This document shows, piece by piece, positions 1-10,892 of a stretch of 64,000 nt of DNA. Position numbers and translations under genes: made by a program. The stretch spans positions 62,001 through 126,000 of the forward strand of contig JAIXMP010000003.1 of assembly GCA_025677815.1 (NCBI GenBank). Reading direction: 5' to 3'. This stretch comes from Phascolomyces articulosus. Taxonomy: Eukaryota; Mucoromycota; Mucoromycetes; Mucorales; Lichtheimiaceae. How positions within the stretch are numbered: the first letter of the stretch is position 1; the number at the start of each line of letters is the position of its first letter. The notes beneath the pieces are model-generated. The model did not search any database and was not told the origin of the DNA. It worked only from the letters and a program-made list of their open reading frames with translations.

Positions 1-235
1 GGTAATTTCGTCAAGGCTACCTTTGCTGCCATTGGTAACACTTACGGTTTCTTGACTCCTGGTAAGTTTTTTAACCAAATTTTGAATAGATACAAAGGTT
101 CAATCTAGCAGGAATATGAACGTCGTTAACTAATTTATTTTTTCAATTATTACAGATTTGTGGTCCGAAACTGAATTCACCAAGGCTCCCTTCCAAGAGC
201 ACACCGACTTCCTTGCTGTCAAGCAACGCAAGTAA
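1..235 (+). CDS. RPS2: 40S ribosomal protein uS5 (RPS2), 3' end
   Basis: C-terminal part of cytosolic ribosomal protein uS5, which lies near the mRNA channel and A site of the small subunit. Two exons are visible: 1-61, then a GT-AG intron at 62-155 with a TAAC-type branch motif, then 156-235 ending in TAA. The joined frame reads through TYGFLTP, DLWSETEFTKAP and FQEHTDFLAV, which match the conserved end of eukaryotic RPS2 (yeast has an equivalent LTP-LWKET-FTKSP-QE segment). The protein stops soon after this block, so it lacks the longer tail of some homologues. The 5' part of the gene lies outside the window. C-rich codon choice (GCC, ACC, AAG) differs from the AT-rich neighbours and fits a highly expressed gene. 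Confidence 0.93.
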
Positions 236-2389
236 GCAAGACTGGTTTCATCTATCATTTGAAACTTCAATAAAAAGCTTATAAAGTCATCTATTTGGTG
301 AAAAAAAAAACAAATTCAATTGATTGAAACACTTTTTACTATTTATTTTTGTTATTGTGGTCGATGCGGATGAGAGTGTCAGATTGAATAATATTGGATA
401 GGATTTGCAGCTGAAAAAGTGGATGAGGGAAAAATGGATTTTTTGACTCTAGTGAGAATATTCAACATAAGGTAAATTGAGAAATGTCAGATACCAACTT
501 GTATGTTTCTCTCACTATAAAAGTTGCAAACAATATATTGCGTTCAGCGTTCAGAATTGAAGATACCTTTAGAAGCACTACGTTTTATTTTATTCCATAC
601 GAATATTCTTAATAGCTGCAATTAACAGCTAATGAAATATATCGCCTATTTGTATAAATGATGATATTTGATGCTCCACTATTCATTGACATAATCTCAT
701 TTTCTTTTGCAACAAGATTGGCATCCATTCGTTTGGAGCATAAAACAGTTGTGGATATTGTGTAACAATATTAATATTACCAACAGCAGCCGCGTAACGG
801 TGTAGTGTAAACTTACGGTTTTTTGTAATGTTATATTACCACTTATATTTGTATATTTATCACTATCGCCTGAATAGCTGCAATCCAGTGTAACATTACC
901 GGATTACATCATATTATTATGAAGAATAAAAATTTAAATGCAAAAGAGTAATTTTTGAAGGATTGGAATGTATTCTGGTCATGTTTGGTATATGTGTAAA
1001 TAACGAATGGTATTATTATTAATTGATAAAGTTTTATGCACAGATAGAACATGGTAAAGGTAATTTTTGGTTAAGCATCTTTTAACGACATATGCTGTTC
1101 CTTAGTTTTTCCATAAAACAAATACTTGCTAACTATATAATATCTAGTATTACAGAATTTTGGAGCGGGTAAATGTAGGAAAAGTGTCGAATTACAGAAG
1201 TACAAAAAAACTTGGGTTTGAAAGCGTTTGTTTTATTGATCTCATAATGTTAAATTAATTTTTATAGCATTATCGAAAGAAATCTGTATATCATCGTCAT
1301 CAACCACATCATAGTCATTATCAACAGCAACAACAACAAAATACATCTTCACGTTGACATACTGTATCTGGGGATATCAATACCATGGCCAATTTTATAA
1401 TGTATCCATGAATGACTTATGCTACTACCACCACAACAGCATATTTTTATTGGTACGAACAAGTTGTTTCAATCGTTTTGTCGTTTGTTTCGTGCTACGC
1501 TACTAAATACAAACAAATCATATAAATCTGAAGCTCGCGTTGCTTTTAGGATAATGATAATAATAATATTATATTATTATTATGAATATGGTTGTTATTA
1601 TGGCCATTTCTCTTTTCATATCCGAGACCCGATCATGCGTCTTTTTGCATATTATGGTAGTCGCATCGTAAAAAACAGGGTTCTCTTCAACGCCCTATAG
1701 GATAAAAGAATACTGTTCCAATATTTGTAATCAAGAATTCAAGAATTCAGCCTCATTCCTTGGCTTGATTTAATATTAATTATAATCCATTATTTGAACA
1801 AGAAGATAATAGGTCATCTTGATCATTATGGAAATAGGAAGGGATATACTTTTTATTCATATCAAGGACATACTATAGAATGAATACTAATTATCTCCAT
1901 TTTAATGACTTTCTCCAATTGTTAAGCTTCTGGACTATAAAAAAGTTGCCGTTACATTGGCTCTACATTTTAATAGCGCCAATTTTCCCCTCTCACCATA
2001 AGTGAGTCAGAGTTTCTGGTTATAATTGATCGAAAACATCTTACTTTCATTGTAGTTAACTTATTACATTATATAATGTTTGATTTGTACATTTTATTAT
2101 CATGTTCTAAATAAAGATATAATACAATATTATATGTATAAAATAATTTGAATATAGTACGTGTAAATTTACATGAAGAAGCAGGAATTACGCCATCTTT
2201 TTTTTCCTAGATTAAAATTATATACAACCTTTGTCATAAAGCATCTTTTTGCTGAGTAACTATTTCCATAATAAACCAAGTAGCGAATTTCACATCCACT
2301 CATAACACTATGTCTTTTTACTATATATAATTTGTTTTTCATAAATGAAATAAAAACACGTATGCTGTTCATAGTCTTTAAACGGTAAT
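236..2389. other. Intergenic, no gene recognised
   Basis: About 2.1 kb of AT-rich DNA between the RPS2 stop and the stop of the convergent lineage-specific gene. Open frames here are short and show no family motif. A CAA-rich patch near 1300-1345 and an imperfect palindrome around 825-840 (GTAATGTTATATTAC) are the only local structure noticed. Confidence 0.5.
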
Positions 2390-4688
2390 TCAATTGAAAT
2401 GTGTAAGGCAGAATCGTTTCGCTCGAGATTTGTCAAGTATGTTATCCAATACAGGTGTATCAGTCGTTTCCCTGGTACATCGGTCGAAAAAATCAGTATC
2501 CAATGTACCTGTTTTTTGAAGATCAAGGTATATATTATAAAGTTTGTCGATCTGATCTACTAGCTTTGGTGCTTCTTGCTGGGACGTGGGGAGGCAGATT
2601 TTGTTAATTTCAGCAACAACATACACTCCTTCATCATAAAGTAATACATTGTAGAAAGTCAGAGAAGTTCCTAAATTATACATTTCATACTTATGTTAGG
2701 TGACTTGTCCATGTATACATACAAATAAGAGAGCTATAAAAATAATGGAACACGTGCCAATTGCATGAAATACCATAACCTTATCGACTCGCGTTGTATC
2801 AATTGTATCCTTTGCGAATTTGACCAGTCTCATAAGGTCTATGGCACAAAGGTTATCACTAGCGTCCCATCCTTTGACTTCTCCAAACATTCTAGAGTTA
2901 GAAAAGGCTAATGAATCAATTTTTGATAAAATTGAGTCAGGTCTTGCCAAACGTTTGGTACGACATACACGTTCTTTTGCATTTGTTTCCGGCCTGATGT
3001 AATACATAATACCATTGTTAAAAAGAACTCTTTAAATATGATATATAAAGCACTGAATGGTTATCTTACCATCGTAGCCTTTGTGTATTAGAACTGAGCA
3101 GTGGCCGCAGAATAAGATCAATAACGAGAGATATTACATCATGTTCACCTAATGATTCTTTCATTGCCACAGATGGAAAATCTTCGATTCTGAAATATAT
3201 AATTTCAAAATTAGTTTCCTAATCTAATAGATAATACTCGATGGTATATACTAGAATCTGAAATATACTTATACACTTACATGTTCTGAATACAACGAAT
3301 AAACCGATATTCAAATGTAAATGGTTCGTAATCGCAAAGCATTTTATTCACATCTTTGACCATGGTAATGATGTTAGGTGCAGGATCGTCCAACGGCTGG
3401 AATGAGTAAAAAGAATGGATCAGGATATCGTTACGTCATTATTATTGGTATGTTTGATATTTTCATAATCCTTAGTAAGATTTTTTTTATTTACCTTTGT
3501 CAACTTTTTTATTTTCATTACAAATTCGAAGTTCACTTCATGTCTGTAGGAGCATTTCTCATTAAGAATACGAGTATGAAGGGATGCAAGAAAGTCAGGA
3601 TTGAATATTTTTTTTTGCGTGTTGCTGAATTGATGGCGCTTCAACAATAAGCAATGATTTAAAGTCCTATATTGTAAAGTTCACATAAAAAAAACTTAAA
3701 GAGAGAAACACAAGGGCGACCCCCCCCCCAAACACACGCGCGCACACACATATATATAGATGTTACTTACATGACTTCGTTGATATGAGTATCGTAAAAC
3801 ATTTGTTCTTTTCTGGCGAGGTCCTTCACAGCTTTTTTATAATGATGAAATTTCGTAGCCAAATCACTACAGCCTTCTTGTGGTTCTTCACCAATATGAA
3901 ATTCTTTATGGTCCAATACGCCACTTGTATTGGGGAGAGTCACACACTAACATAATGTGCATAGTGATAACGTTGAGTAAAGATTTAATCAATCGTTGGT
4001 AAGAAAGCAACTATTCTACTCATATAACTTACTTCATCATAATCGCCGCTGGTATTACCACTAAAAAAATCATCTACAGCATCGGTAGTTTTTTGTTGCT
4101 TGAGGGGAGGGGGTGAACCATTATCTTTTGAAGGAAAGTAAAATCCATGTTACCAACAATATTATCAGATTCATATTGTGACAAGAGAGAGTGTGAGCGA
4201 ATATATTACCATTATCATCAGTGTGAGGCCGCTTTGTATTATTATTAATTGTTCCAATGCTATTAACCATGCCATTGTTATCACCATGAATAATAACAGC
4301 ATTGTTGGGTTTTTGTTGTGGAATCTTTTTATCTTTATCTTCGCTAAACTATGATTTGTAAGATCAGACATTAGAAAAACTAAAGAAAGGATCAAATAGG
4401 TGTGTATACAGCTTAATGAACATTTTTTATAAACATTACCTGCTTTTCTAGCCTGCCAACATAACGTTTCACTTCGCGAGGGATATCACGGGTTTTCAGC
4501 CATGCCAAATCTCTTTGGTAGTTCCGCTCGATAGTATCTTCATCCAGATTCTTCGTAACAAAATGAGTGACATAGCTATCAAAAGTCCATTGAGAAATGT
4601 TTCGATTCGAAAAATAAGATCTTGTGCCTTCCGCTTGAAGATTAAACATAATATCAGCAAAATGCTTTGGTAAGGTAACTTTCCCCAT
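2390..4688 (-). CDS. Mucoromycota-type uncharacterised protein, 526 aa, nine exons
   Basis: Reconstructed as nine exons: 4688-4440, 4348-4210, 4124-4033, 3946-3771, 3666-3495, 3396-3281, 3189-3070, 2993-2758 and 2670-2390. The sum is 1581 nt with every junction in frame and no internal stop. The C-terminal third carries FGEVKGW, LMRLVKFAKDTID, VMVFHAIGTSLTFY, EGVYVVAEI and ICLPTS. This arrangement matches my memory of a large uncharacterised family in Rhizopus/Mucor-type genomes. No catalytic motif is recognised and the function is unknown. The middle (about residues 85-160) is polar and low complexity. The start at 4688 (ATGG context) is preferred; an in-frame ATG at 4757 would add 23 residues. 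The last intron (2757-2671) must use a GC donor to keep the frame. All other introns are GT-AG. The intact frame argues against a pseudogene despite the transposon-rich surroundings. Confidence 0.72.
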
Positions 4689-4777
4689 GTTGACTAAATG
4701 AATGTTTTTTTTAAAAAAAGAAGGAAGGATATTTTTTTTGGGAGAATACGCGTCCATTGAATTGGGCGGCAGGAAAA

Positions 4778-5201
4778 AGGTGCGCCTTTTGAATAAATCA
4801 ATAATTATTGAACTTTAGCACTTTTTCGATTTCTCACTTGGTCGGTGTGGTATAGATGACAGATAAAAAAAGACAGAAGAAGTCTTGTGAGAATCAATGT
4901 AGATGTTATTATGATAATAAAGATGATGATTCTTTCTAGTTTTACAAGTACAGTATTTATATGTTTTCTTATCCATACCACTTAATAGTTGGTCATGGTA
5001 GTTTGCTATTATTATATTTGTTTGATATAACGGATATATGTTACAGGTACTATTCATGGTGGTGTAACAGACATGAGGAGATATAATTATATTTGTTGTA
5101 TATATATATGCTGACCATTAGTCAATGAATAAATGTTATTACTTTTGGGTGTCATGAAAAGGTGCGCATTCAAAAAGGTGCACCTTATTTTGTGCACCTG
5201 T
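4778..5201. promoter_or_regulatory. Cluster of GGTGCRCC palindromic motifs
   Basis: Upstream of the minus-strand gene starting at 4688 there are four copies of a GGTGC core: AAAAGGTGCGCCTTTT at 4775-4790 (near-palindrome), AAAAGGTGCGCA at about 5157-5168, the perfect 12-bp palindrome AAGGTGCACCTT at 5175-5186, and TGTGCACCTG at about 5191-5200. Spacing and symmetry suggest a dimeric DNA-binding protein. No specific factor is assigned. Confidence 0.35.
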
Positions 5202-5784
5202 ATAACTTCAAAATATCCTGTCGAGCTGTTACATTCCATATATCAAACAGTAACATATGTATATGCAAGAAAAATTTAACAACAATAATAAATATATACA
5301 CCAATAAGTCAGTATTATACTACTGGGTATGTTAAAACTAAATTGCCCCAATAGAAATATACACTAGATCACCCGTTTAAATAAATATCATCAATGATTA
5401 TATACTAATTATCAGCTAAGCCATATAACGTATGTTTTATAAAAATAAAGAATGTATAAAGATTTAAAGACTTACTGTAGTTTAGAAATTATTATTAATT
5501 ATATGAAGAGTAATTCTCGTTTTTTTTTTTACTTAAAGGAACAAGCACAGAAAAAAAAATAACAACCTCTACTTGACATTATTGTAATCACTATCCTTAT
5601 ATTATTTTTATTAACATTGCCAAGACGCGTAGCTTATTACTATTATTATTACATCATATTATTATATCCGCAGTAGTTTAGAAAACATATAAATATTCTT
5701 ATTGTCTTTATTGAATAAACATCACCTATCCGTTATCATTTGATTCATTCTCTGTTCTTTTGTTATCCTGTTTTCAATTGGCTA
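5202..5784. other. Intergenic, AT-rich
   Basis: No gene recognised. Runs of A or T and TTA repeats dominate. Degraded upstream parts of the MULE transposase may extend here but cannot be read. Confidence 0.4.
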
Positions 5785-6985
5785 AGGTATTGGTCCGCCT
5801 AATAATTACGACAATGAAGCCTTCAACAGGTTAAATGGCATGCTGTGAGCATTAACACCTCAGGATTTTGATTTGTTGTATGATTAATTGCAATTATTTT
5901 GTATGAAAAATGAAGGAACATGGAGTATGAGTGATTTGAGATCCTACTTCGATTAAGAATACTTGCTAAAGGAAGAAAAATGGAGTAATGCTTGGGACCA
6001 AGTAAGTGATATATTTTTTTTTCATAAATACTGTTTGTAAATTTATATTTTCCTTTCTTCTTCTTCCTCTTAGTTCCACAGTCATATAAATACGAATAAC
6101 TACGTCGAGTCATGGCATCGCACATTGAAGGAAGTGTACCTTGGAAAGTTGAAGCAGCAAAGAGCTGATGTTTTAGTACACATTCTCAGGGATAATGTGT
6201 TGCCTGATTTTATGACAACTCATGCACAAGTAAAGCTTCAGTTCCGAGCTGTTTTCAATAATCAAGGTGCTTTGTCCTGTCATGATGCTGCTGATTGAAT
6301 TCCAGGTATGTTTTACTATAGTGGATAAACTATATAGAATTCGTAGATAGATATATAAAACAATTTTAATAAAGAAAGAACAAATTTTTTGTCCCAAATT
6401 ATTTACTTCATATTTTGGAAGTCATTTAGATGTTGTTGCTTTTGAGTATATTGTGTGGGAGGATAACAATCATGTATTAGTTAAACCGTTTTCAAACCCT
6501 GAAAACACTTCATATAGAGTAGTACTTGAAGAAAATACTATGACCTCCTGCACTTGTCCTGATTTTGTCCAAAGAGGTACTACTTGCAAGCATATATATC
6601 TTCATCGAATGGAAAATCTTGCTTTACCTGTAGCACAGTTACCTGTTATTGTCCCCTGTGTCTCTACTCCTGAAATCTAGAACAATCATCTCAACAACAA
6701 CAACATTATCAAGAAGAGCTCTTCGAAGAATCTTTACAAAGGTATATATATTTATATACTTTTAGTAATGATTATGTATCAATAGACATTTTACTAACTA
6801 TTTTAAAGATTTCGTAGAGCCTTTGAAAAATTATCTGAGCAGGCACTTAGAGTTGATTCTAATAAATATTTACCTGTTGCCACTCATTATATCAATTAAG
6901 TGTCCCAGTCTCTTAAAGACTCATGGTCAACCTTGAAGACTTGGGATCACTCAACACCTACACAAAGAATACATCAAAGCCAATT
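5785..6985 (+). pseudogene. Decayed Mutator-like (MULE) transposase with SWIM zinc finger
   Basis: C-terminal half of a MULE-type transposase. At about 6085-6150 the frame reads INTNNYVESWHRTLKEVYL, the NxYVESWH block typical of fungal MULE transposases, followed by an RADVLVHILRDNVLPD segment. A SWIM zinc finger lies at 6540-6600, with C-x-C and C-x-H in TSCTCPDF and TTCKHIYLH. Introns of GT-AG type remain visible (about 6001-6073, 6306-6429 and after 6740). The frame is broken by stops near 5840, 5880 and 5960, a TGA at about 6296, a TAG with frameshift at about 6678, and a TAA near 6897 and again near 6987. No DDE catalytic core is readable upstream, so this is a 5'-truncated dead copy. 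Confidence 0.75.
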
Positions 6986-7041
6986 TTAATTTTTTACCAC
7001 TTTTCATCTTTCATGACTTAGACTTTATATAATATAACTAC

Positions 7042-7118
7042 AAAATTACTACGGGCGCAGCAAGATTCACACTAGGGGCGCGCAGCAGACCAGGGGTCAT
7101 TTTAGTATCACGCTGTGC
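7042..7118 (+). repeat. Left terminal inverted repeat
   Basis: Pairs with 8580-8655 in inverted orientation. The outer end is AAAATTACTACGGG and the inner end is TTTAGTATCACGCTG. Confidence 0.75.
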
Positions 7119-7222
7119 CTTCGGTCTTCTACTAGTGCTACGCTGCACCCTTGATCTTCTAATGCCACGCTGCGCTCTTGGTCTTCAACTGCCACGCCGC
7201 GCCCTTGATCAGTATAATGGCA
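7107..7222 (+). repeat. Subterminal tandem repeats, ~28 bp units
   Basis: Four diverged copies of a unit with the core ACGCTGCGCCCTTGATCTTC follow the left inverted repeat. They are much more GC-rich than the surroundings. One copy survives at the right end (about 8570-8595, reverse complement). Subterminal repeats like these are common transposase-binding sites in DNA transposons. Confidence 0.55.
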
Positions 7223-7504
7223 ATAATGAAAAGATACACCATCATCGGTTAACACTAAAGATTTGGAGTTATTATCATAATGCTAATATAGCTCATTTTC
7301 TAATCAGCAGTATTACTAAAACACATGAAGAGTATATTTATATAATATAAATGTGTATAGTAATTTAAAAAGAAAAACTGAAATAAACTTATTCTCTATA
7401 TAAGTTATTGCTTTTAAATGTTCGAAGTAACTGTGGTATGTCAGGATGGTTTTTTACTTACAGTAGTAATGATCATCAAAATAAATAAGGATAATCTGTT
7501 TTAA

Positions 7505-7725
7505 ACACATCTAACTTACGAAAAGAAATTTGATAACGGCATCGTCGTTGTTTACGTTGGCTATACCAATTGGTATTGTGGATAGAATTAACTAAAAATC
7601 AATAAACCCATATTATTGGTTGGCTAAAAGGTTTGATCGTCGCATTACCTCATTAGCTGTACCATTCATATAAGCAAACCATAATTCCACAAAACCTCTC
7701 CCAAATTATATTAGTAATAAACTTC
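7505..7725 (-). pseudogene. Coding-like minus-strand remnant inside the element
   Basis: On the minus strand the frame FVELWFAYMNGTANE (about 7700-7650) is followed by a GTAATG donor. After a possible intron ending in AG near 7590, ILSTIPIGIANVNNDDAVI continues and then KFLFV. The codon pattern looks like protein coding, but no family was recognised and no complete gene can be built. Confidence 0.3.
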
Positions 7726-7989
7726 TATCGTTATTATTGCAATATATATGACAGGTAGTAGTCATTCAACAATATGAAAAGCAGCCAGCACATATCTTAT
7801 CTATTTACAGAATTAATATAAAGTTACCTGTCAATGCTTGTGGAACTTTTTTCATTAAGTAAGAATGGTACATACAAAAAAAAGGAATAATTCACTGTGA
7901 GCTTTTTTGTGCTGTTTATTTTTTATTTGCAGACTTTTACAATATTTCATGAACAAAAAAAAACAGCTTGATCGACGAGCCATTGCAGG

Positions 7990-8220
7990 AAGAGCTTCTT
8001 AATACTGGGTTAATAACAATTGAAGACACTTCCCAAAAATTCCAGTTTTGTTTATTCAAACTGACCTTGTACCCGAATGTGTCATCCGCTTAATATAAGA
8101 AGATCATCGAGGTGGTATTACATATGCAGAGCCAAAAACAATATTACGTGAAGGTCACGATTTTGGCAAAAGCTACTATATGAAGAAGATGATAGTAATA
8201 CTGATGAGTCTGCCTAAAAT
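7990..8220 (+). pseudogene. Coding-like plus-strand remnant inside the element
   Basis: The plus-strand frame reads IPVLFIQTDLVPECVIRL, an in-frame TAA, then EDHRGGITYAEPKTILREG and HDFGKSYYMKK. It looks like a decayed exon of unknown family. Confidence 0.3.
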
Positions 8221-8579
8221 TATTGAATTTTACGTTCTACTTTGCCTTGTTTTTTTTTATATTTTATATTTTCATACCTTATTTCTTTCACTATACATGT
8301 ACCTATATCCATTTACCCAGCACTAGTCCTTTATTACCAAATAGCCATTTTCTTTTTCTTTATTTTTTCTATAATTTTATCTGTCTTTTTTTTTAAAAAA
8401 AAAACTAACACAAAACAAAAATCTGAGACACTATATCTTTTGTGCTCTTGTAGGTTAAATTTCTAATATATGTAATTATATATTGATTTTTTGTAAACTT
8501 GTACTATTACCATTATATCATTATATTAGAAACATAAAAAACAAAAGGTACATACCATTGATTCCAAATGCTGATCAAG

Positions 8580-8655
8580 GACGCAGCGTGATACTAAAAT
8601 GACCCTTGGTCTGCTGTGCCCCTAGTGTGGATCTTGCTGTTCCCGTAGTAATTTT
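8580..8655 (-). repeat. Right terminal inverted repeat
   Basis: Reverse complement of 7042-7118, differing by a few substitutions and one 2-bp indel. Confidence 0.75.
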
Positions 8656-8910
8656 TTTTTCCAGTTGGGGACTTCAGCTTATTTTATTTATTTATTTGTG
8701 ACTATTAAAATTTTCAAGTACGCGCTAAATTCAAGACTTGCAACTTTTTGTGTAAGCTTCATGACTCTTTAATGCTTACCAAACTTTCAGTTTACAGATT
8801 ATTGTTAAGCTCGTTCACATTGTCTTCCTCATTATGGTTTGTTTTCTAACTGAATGGGTTCTTTTTTTATTTTTAGAAAAAAAAAACTCACAGCAACTTT
8901 ATTAAAATAG

Positions 8911-9510
8911 ATGGATCCAAAAAACTATAATTATGAACGGAATGTATTTTATTGATGTACCAGATTTATTGATGATGATAAAGTTGCAAATACTACTAAG
9001 ACATCAAATCACGTCTTTGATCTTGTTCATGATCGACCCATTACAACAACTGGAAATTTTATATTAGTCAAGGAATGTCCAAAAACAAAAGAGATTGCTC
9101 AAGATAACGCAAACAGAATTGCTCAAAATTCTAAACAGTATGTGCATCAGAAAACAGATATATTATTGTCAAACAATACCTGAAAATAATTATAATCGTA
9201 TATAACTCATTATGTTGCTAAATTTAAATTGATAGATGCAGCGTCAAGTATATCACCAATAAATGCCAGAAGCAATGACTATTAGCTTGGTCTATGGGGA
9301 TATTTGCACACCCCCCATTGAAAAGCTCCCCACTATGAATGGTTACTTCAGGTATGCTCTTTGAACCCTTTCTTGTATGAGAGTTTATAGTTTTTTCCCC
9401 TCAATTATATTGACCGATTTCTTCAATCTTTTAGTTAAGGAGATTCCATGATTTTACCGGCACAGTAGTAGAGCAACTCTTTTTTGTTCTCAATCCAAGC
9501 TTGTAAAAAG
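8911..9510 (+). pseudogene. Decayed multi-exon gene of unknown family
   Basis: Exon-like blocks on the plus strand: CTRFIDDDKVANTTKTSNHV and FDLVHDRPITTTGNFILVKE (8955-9140, following an in-frame stop). After an intron-like gap come MPEAMTISLVYGDICTPP and IEKLPTMNGYFR (9240-9350, one TAA). After a second GT-AG gap comes LRRFHDFTGTVVEQLFFVL (9435-9500). In-frame stops and a phase mismatch at the last junction show decay. No known domain was recognised. It may be a relic of a repeated lineage-specific family. Confidence 0.45.
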
Positions 9511-9585
9511 CAAGATATCTTTCTGGCTTCAAGTTAAGCATTCTGTTTATTTAATTTACTGGCAGAATCAGAAAGCATCACCAAA

Positions 9586-9991
9586 ACATGGCTAGATCGA
9601 TAAAAAGATGACAAAAGTGTCCCGCTTTGCCAAAGGACTTTGTAAGGCATCGCCCCTCACTGCCATGAACAGTTCTGTTGCGCTTTGGTATCTATCCTAT
9701 GATACGACAAATGCCCCCTCTAGGTGGTGAAAAGTCTGTTTGATTTTTTGTTGCCTAGACCTCGGCTGCGAGCGAACTGTGAGATGCTTGTGAAGGACAT
9801 GGCTAGATCGATAAAAAGATGACAAAAGTGTCCCGCTTTGCCAAAGGACTTTGTAAGGCATCGCCCCTCACTGCCATGAACAGTTCTGTTGCGCTTTGGT
9901 ATCTATCCTATGATACGACAAATGCCCCCTCTAGGTGGTGAAAAGTCTGTTTGATTTTTTGTTGCCTAGATCTCGGCTGCGAGCGAACTGT
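9586..9991. repeat. Tandem pair of 195-bp units of unknown nature
   Basis: Copies at 9586-9780 and 9797-9991 begin ACATGGCTAGATCGATAAAA and end GCTGCGAGCGAACTGT. They are separated by 16 bp. I found one difference between them (C at 9760, T at 9971). The units are more GC-rich than the flanks and contain short potential hairpins, for example GTATC/GATAC at 9688-9705 and CAAAG/CTTTG at 9631-9642. They do not read as protein and do not match snRNA, 5S or tRNA motifs that I know. They sit inside the decayed coding region, so insertion plus local duplication is likely. Confidence 0.8.
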
Positions 9992-9993
9992 TT

Positions 9994-10191
9994 TTGCCTT
10001 CACTTATACGTGAATTACAATTATTTTTCTTTAATACTAATAGACCGTATTTTACTATAGAGGATGTAGGACCCAATAGTTTAAAGGATAAATATAATTT
10101 ACTTCTTGTTCCGATAATTCAACAGAGGGTTACTGAAAAATACGGGCGCATTTTACTACCTTATTCAAAGACCAACTATCAAAAGGTGTAA
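9994..10191 (+). pseudogene. Coding fragment downstream of the 195-bp repeats
   Basis: A 65-codon open frame with the segment NRPYFTIEDVGPNSLKDKYN and a TAA end. It looks like the C-terminal piece of the decayed gene upstream, cut off from it by the 195-bp repeats. The ATG at 9994 is probably not a real start. No family recognised. Confidence 0.3.
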
Positions 10192-10892
10192 AATGGAAAT
10201 CTGTCAGATTATGGATATACAACTGGATGAACGAAAATCCCTTTTACTTAACTATATATCTATTATGTAGCATGATATTATTGAAAATTATTTTGTTAGT
10301 TCCCCTCTCCCTTTTGTCAAGTTTCTGATGGTGCGTTTTTCAAAACCATGATTACTTTCCCCTATCGTGTCTTCCATTCCTTTTTCTCATTCTTCACCCA
10401 TCCTTCGCCAATATTTGATCCACAAAATTATGTTTTAATCTTTATTGTTATCAATTTGTAAAAGCCCTTTCTTTGGACCAATACAATCATTCACGTTATG
10501 TAATGAAAGATACTATGTTAGTGATTTTGCGCCAATGATTGCGTGATCGCCGCTCGGTTGATTGCGGAGGAAATTTCAATAAAATTCATGCGCATGACTC
10601 TCTTTGTTGTTTAACACCAATACATATTTGATTTCAAAGATTTTTTAGCGTCATAGCAACAGATCCTAAATGCAAAAACATCCCCTAAAATACACACCAT
10701 TATTAGTAATAGTAAAAATACTTTTCAAAGGACAATACTAACACATGAAAATGGCAGAGCAGCTGGCGAGGGAAGAAGAGCAAGGAATTTGACCACAAGA
10801 CTTTTTTGTTTGTTTATTATCACTTCTAAAAAAACTTCGCTCTTTTCACTTTTTTCTAAAAAAAAAAAAAGAAAAGAAAAAAGAAAAAAACT
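10192..10892. other. Intergenic / 5' region of DUF1769 gene
   Basis: No gene recognised. The last 60 bp before the ATG at 10893 are an A-rich, pyrimidine-poor leader. Confidence 0.4.

Larger units (their letters stand above)
7042..8655. mobile_element. Non-autonomous DNA element with ~75 bp terminal inverted repeats
   Basis: The sequence starting AAAATTACTACGGG at 7042 recurs as its reverse complement ending at 8655. About 75 bp match with few differences, including shared blocks ACACTAGGGG, CAGCAGACCA and GGTCATTTTAGTATCACGCTG. The 1.6 kb interior has no intact transposase, so the element appears non-autonomous. Its left end lies about 55 bp after the last readable part of the MULE transposase fragment, so mobilisation by a MULE is an inference. 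No target-site duplication could be defined next to the A/T-rich ends. Confidence 0.7.

Noticed and set aside
9586..9991. 195-bp units as snRNA, 5S rRNA or tRNA-derived SINE
   Set aside because: No match to U1-U6 signatures, no convincing A/B box pair on either strand, and an internal T6 run would stop pol III on the plus strand.
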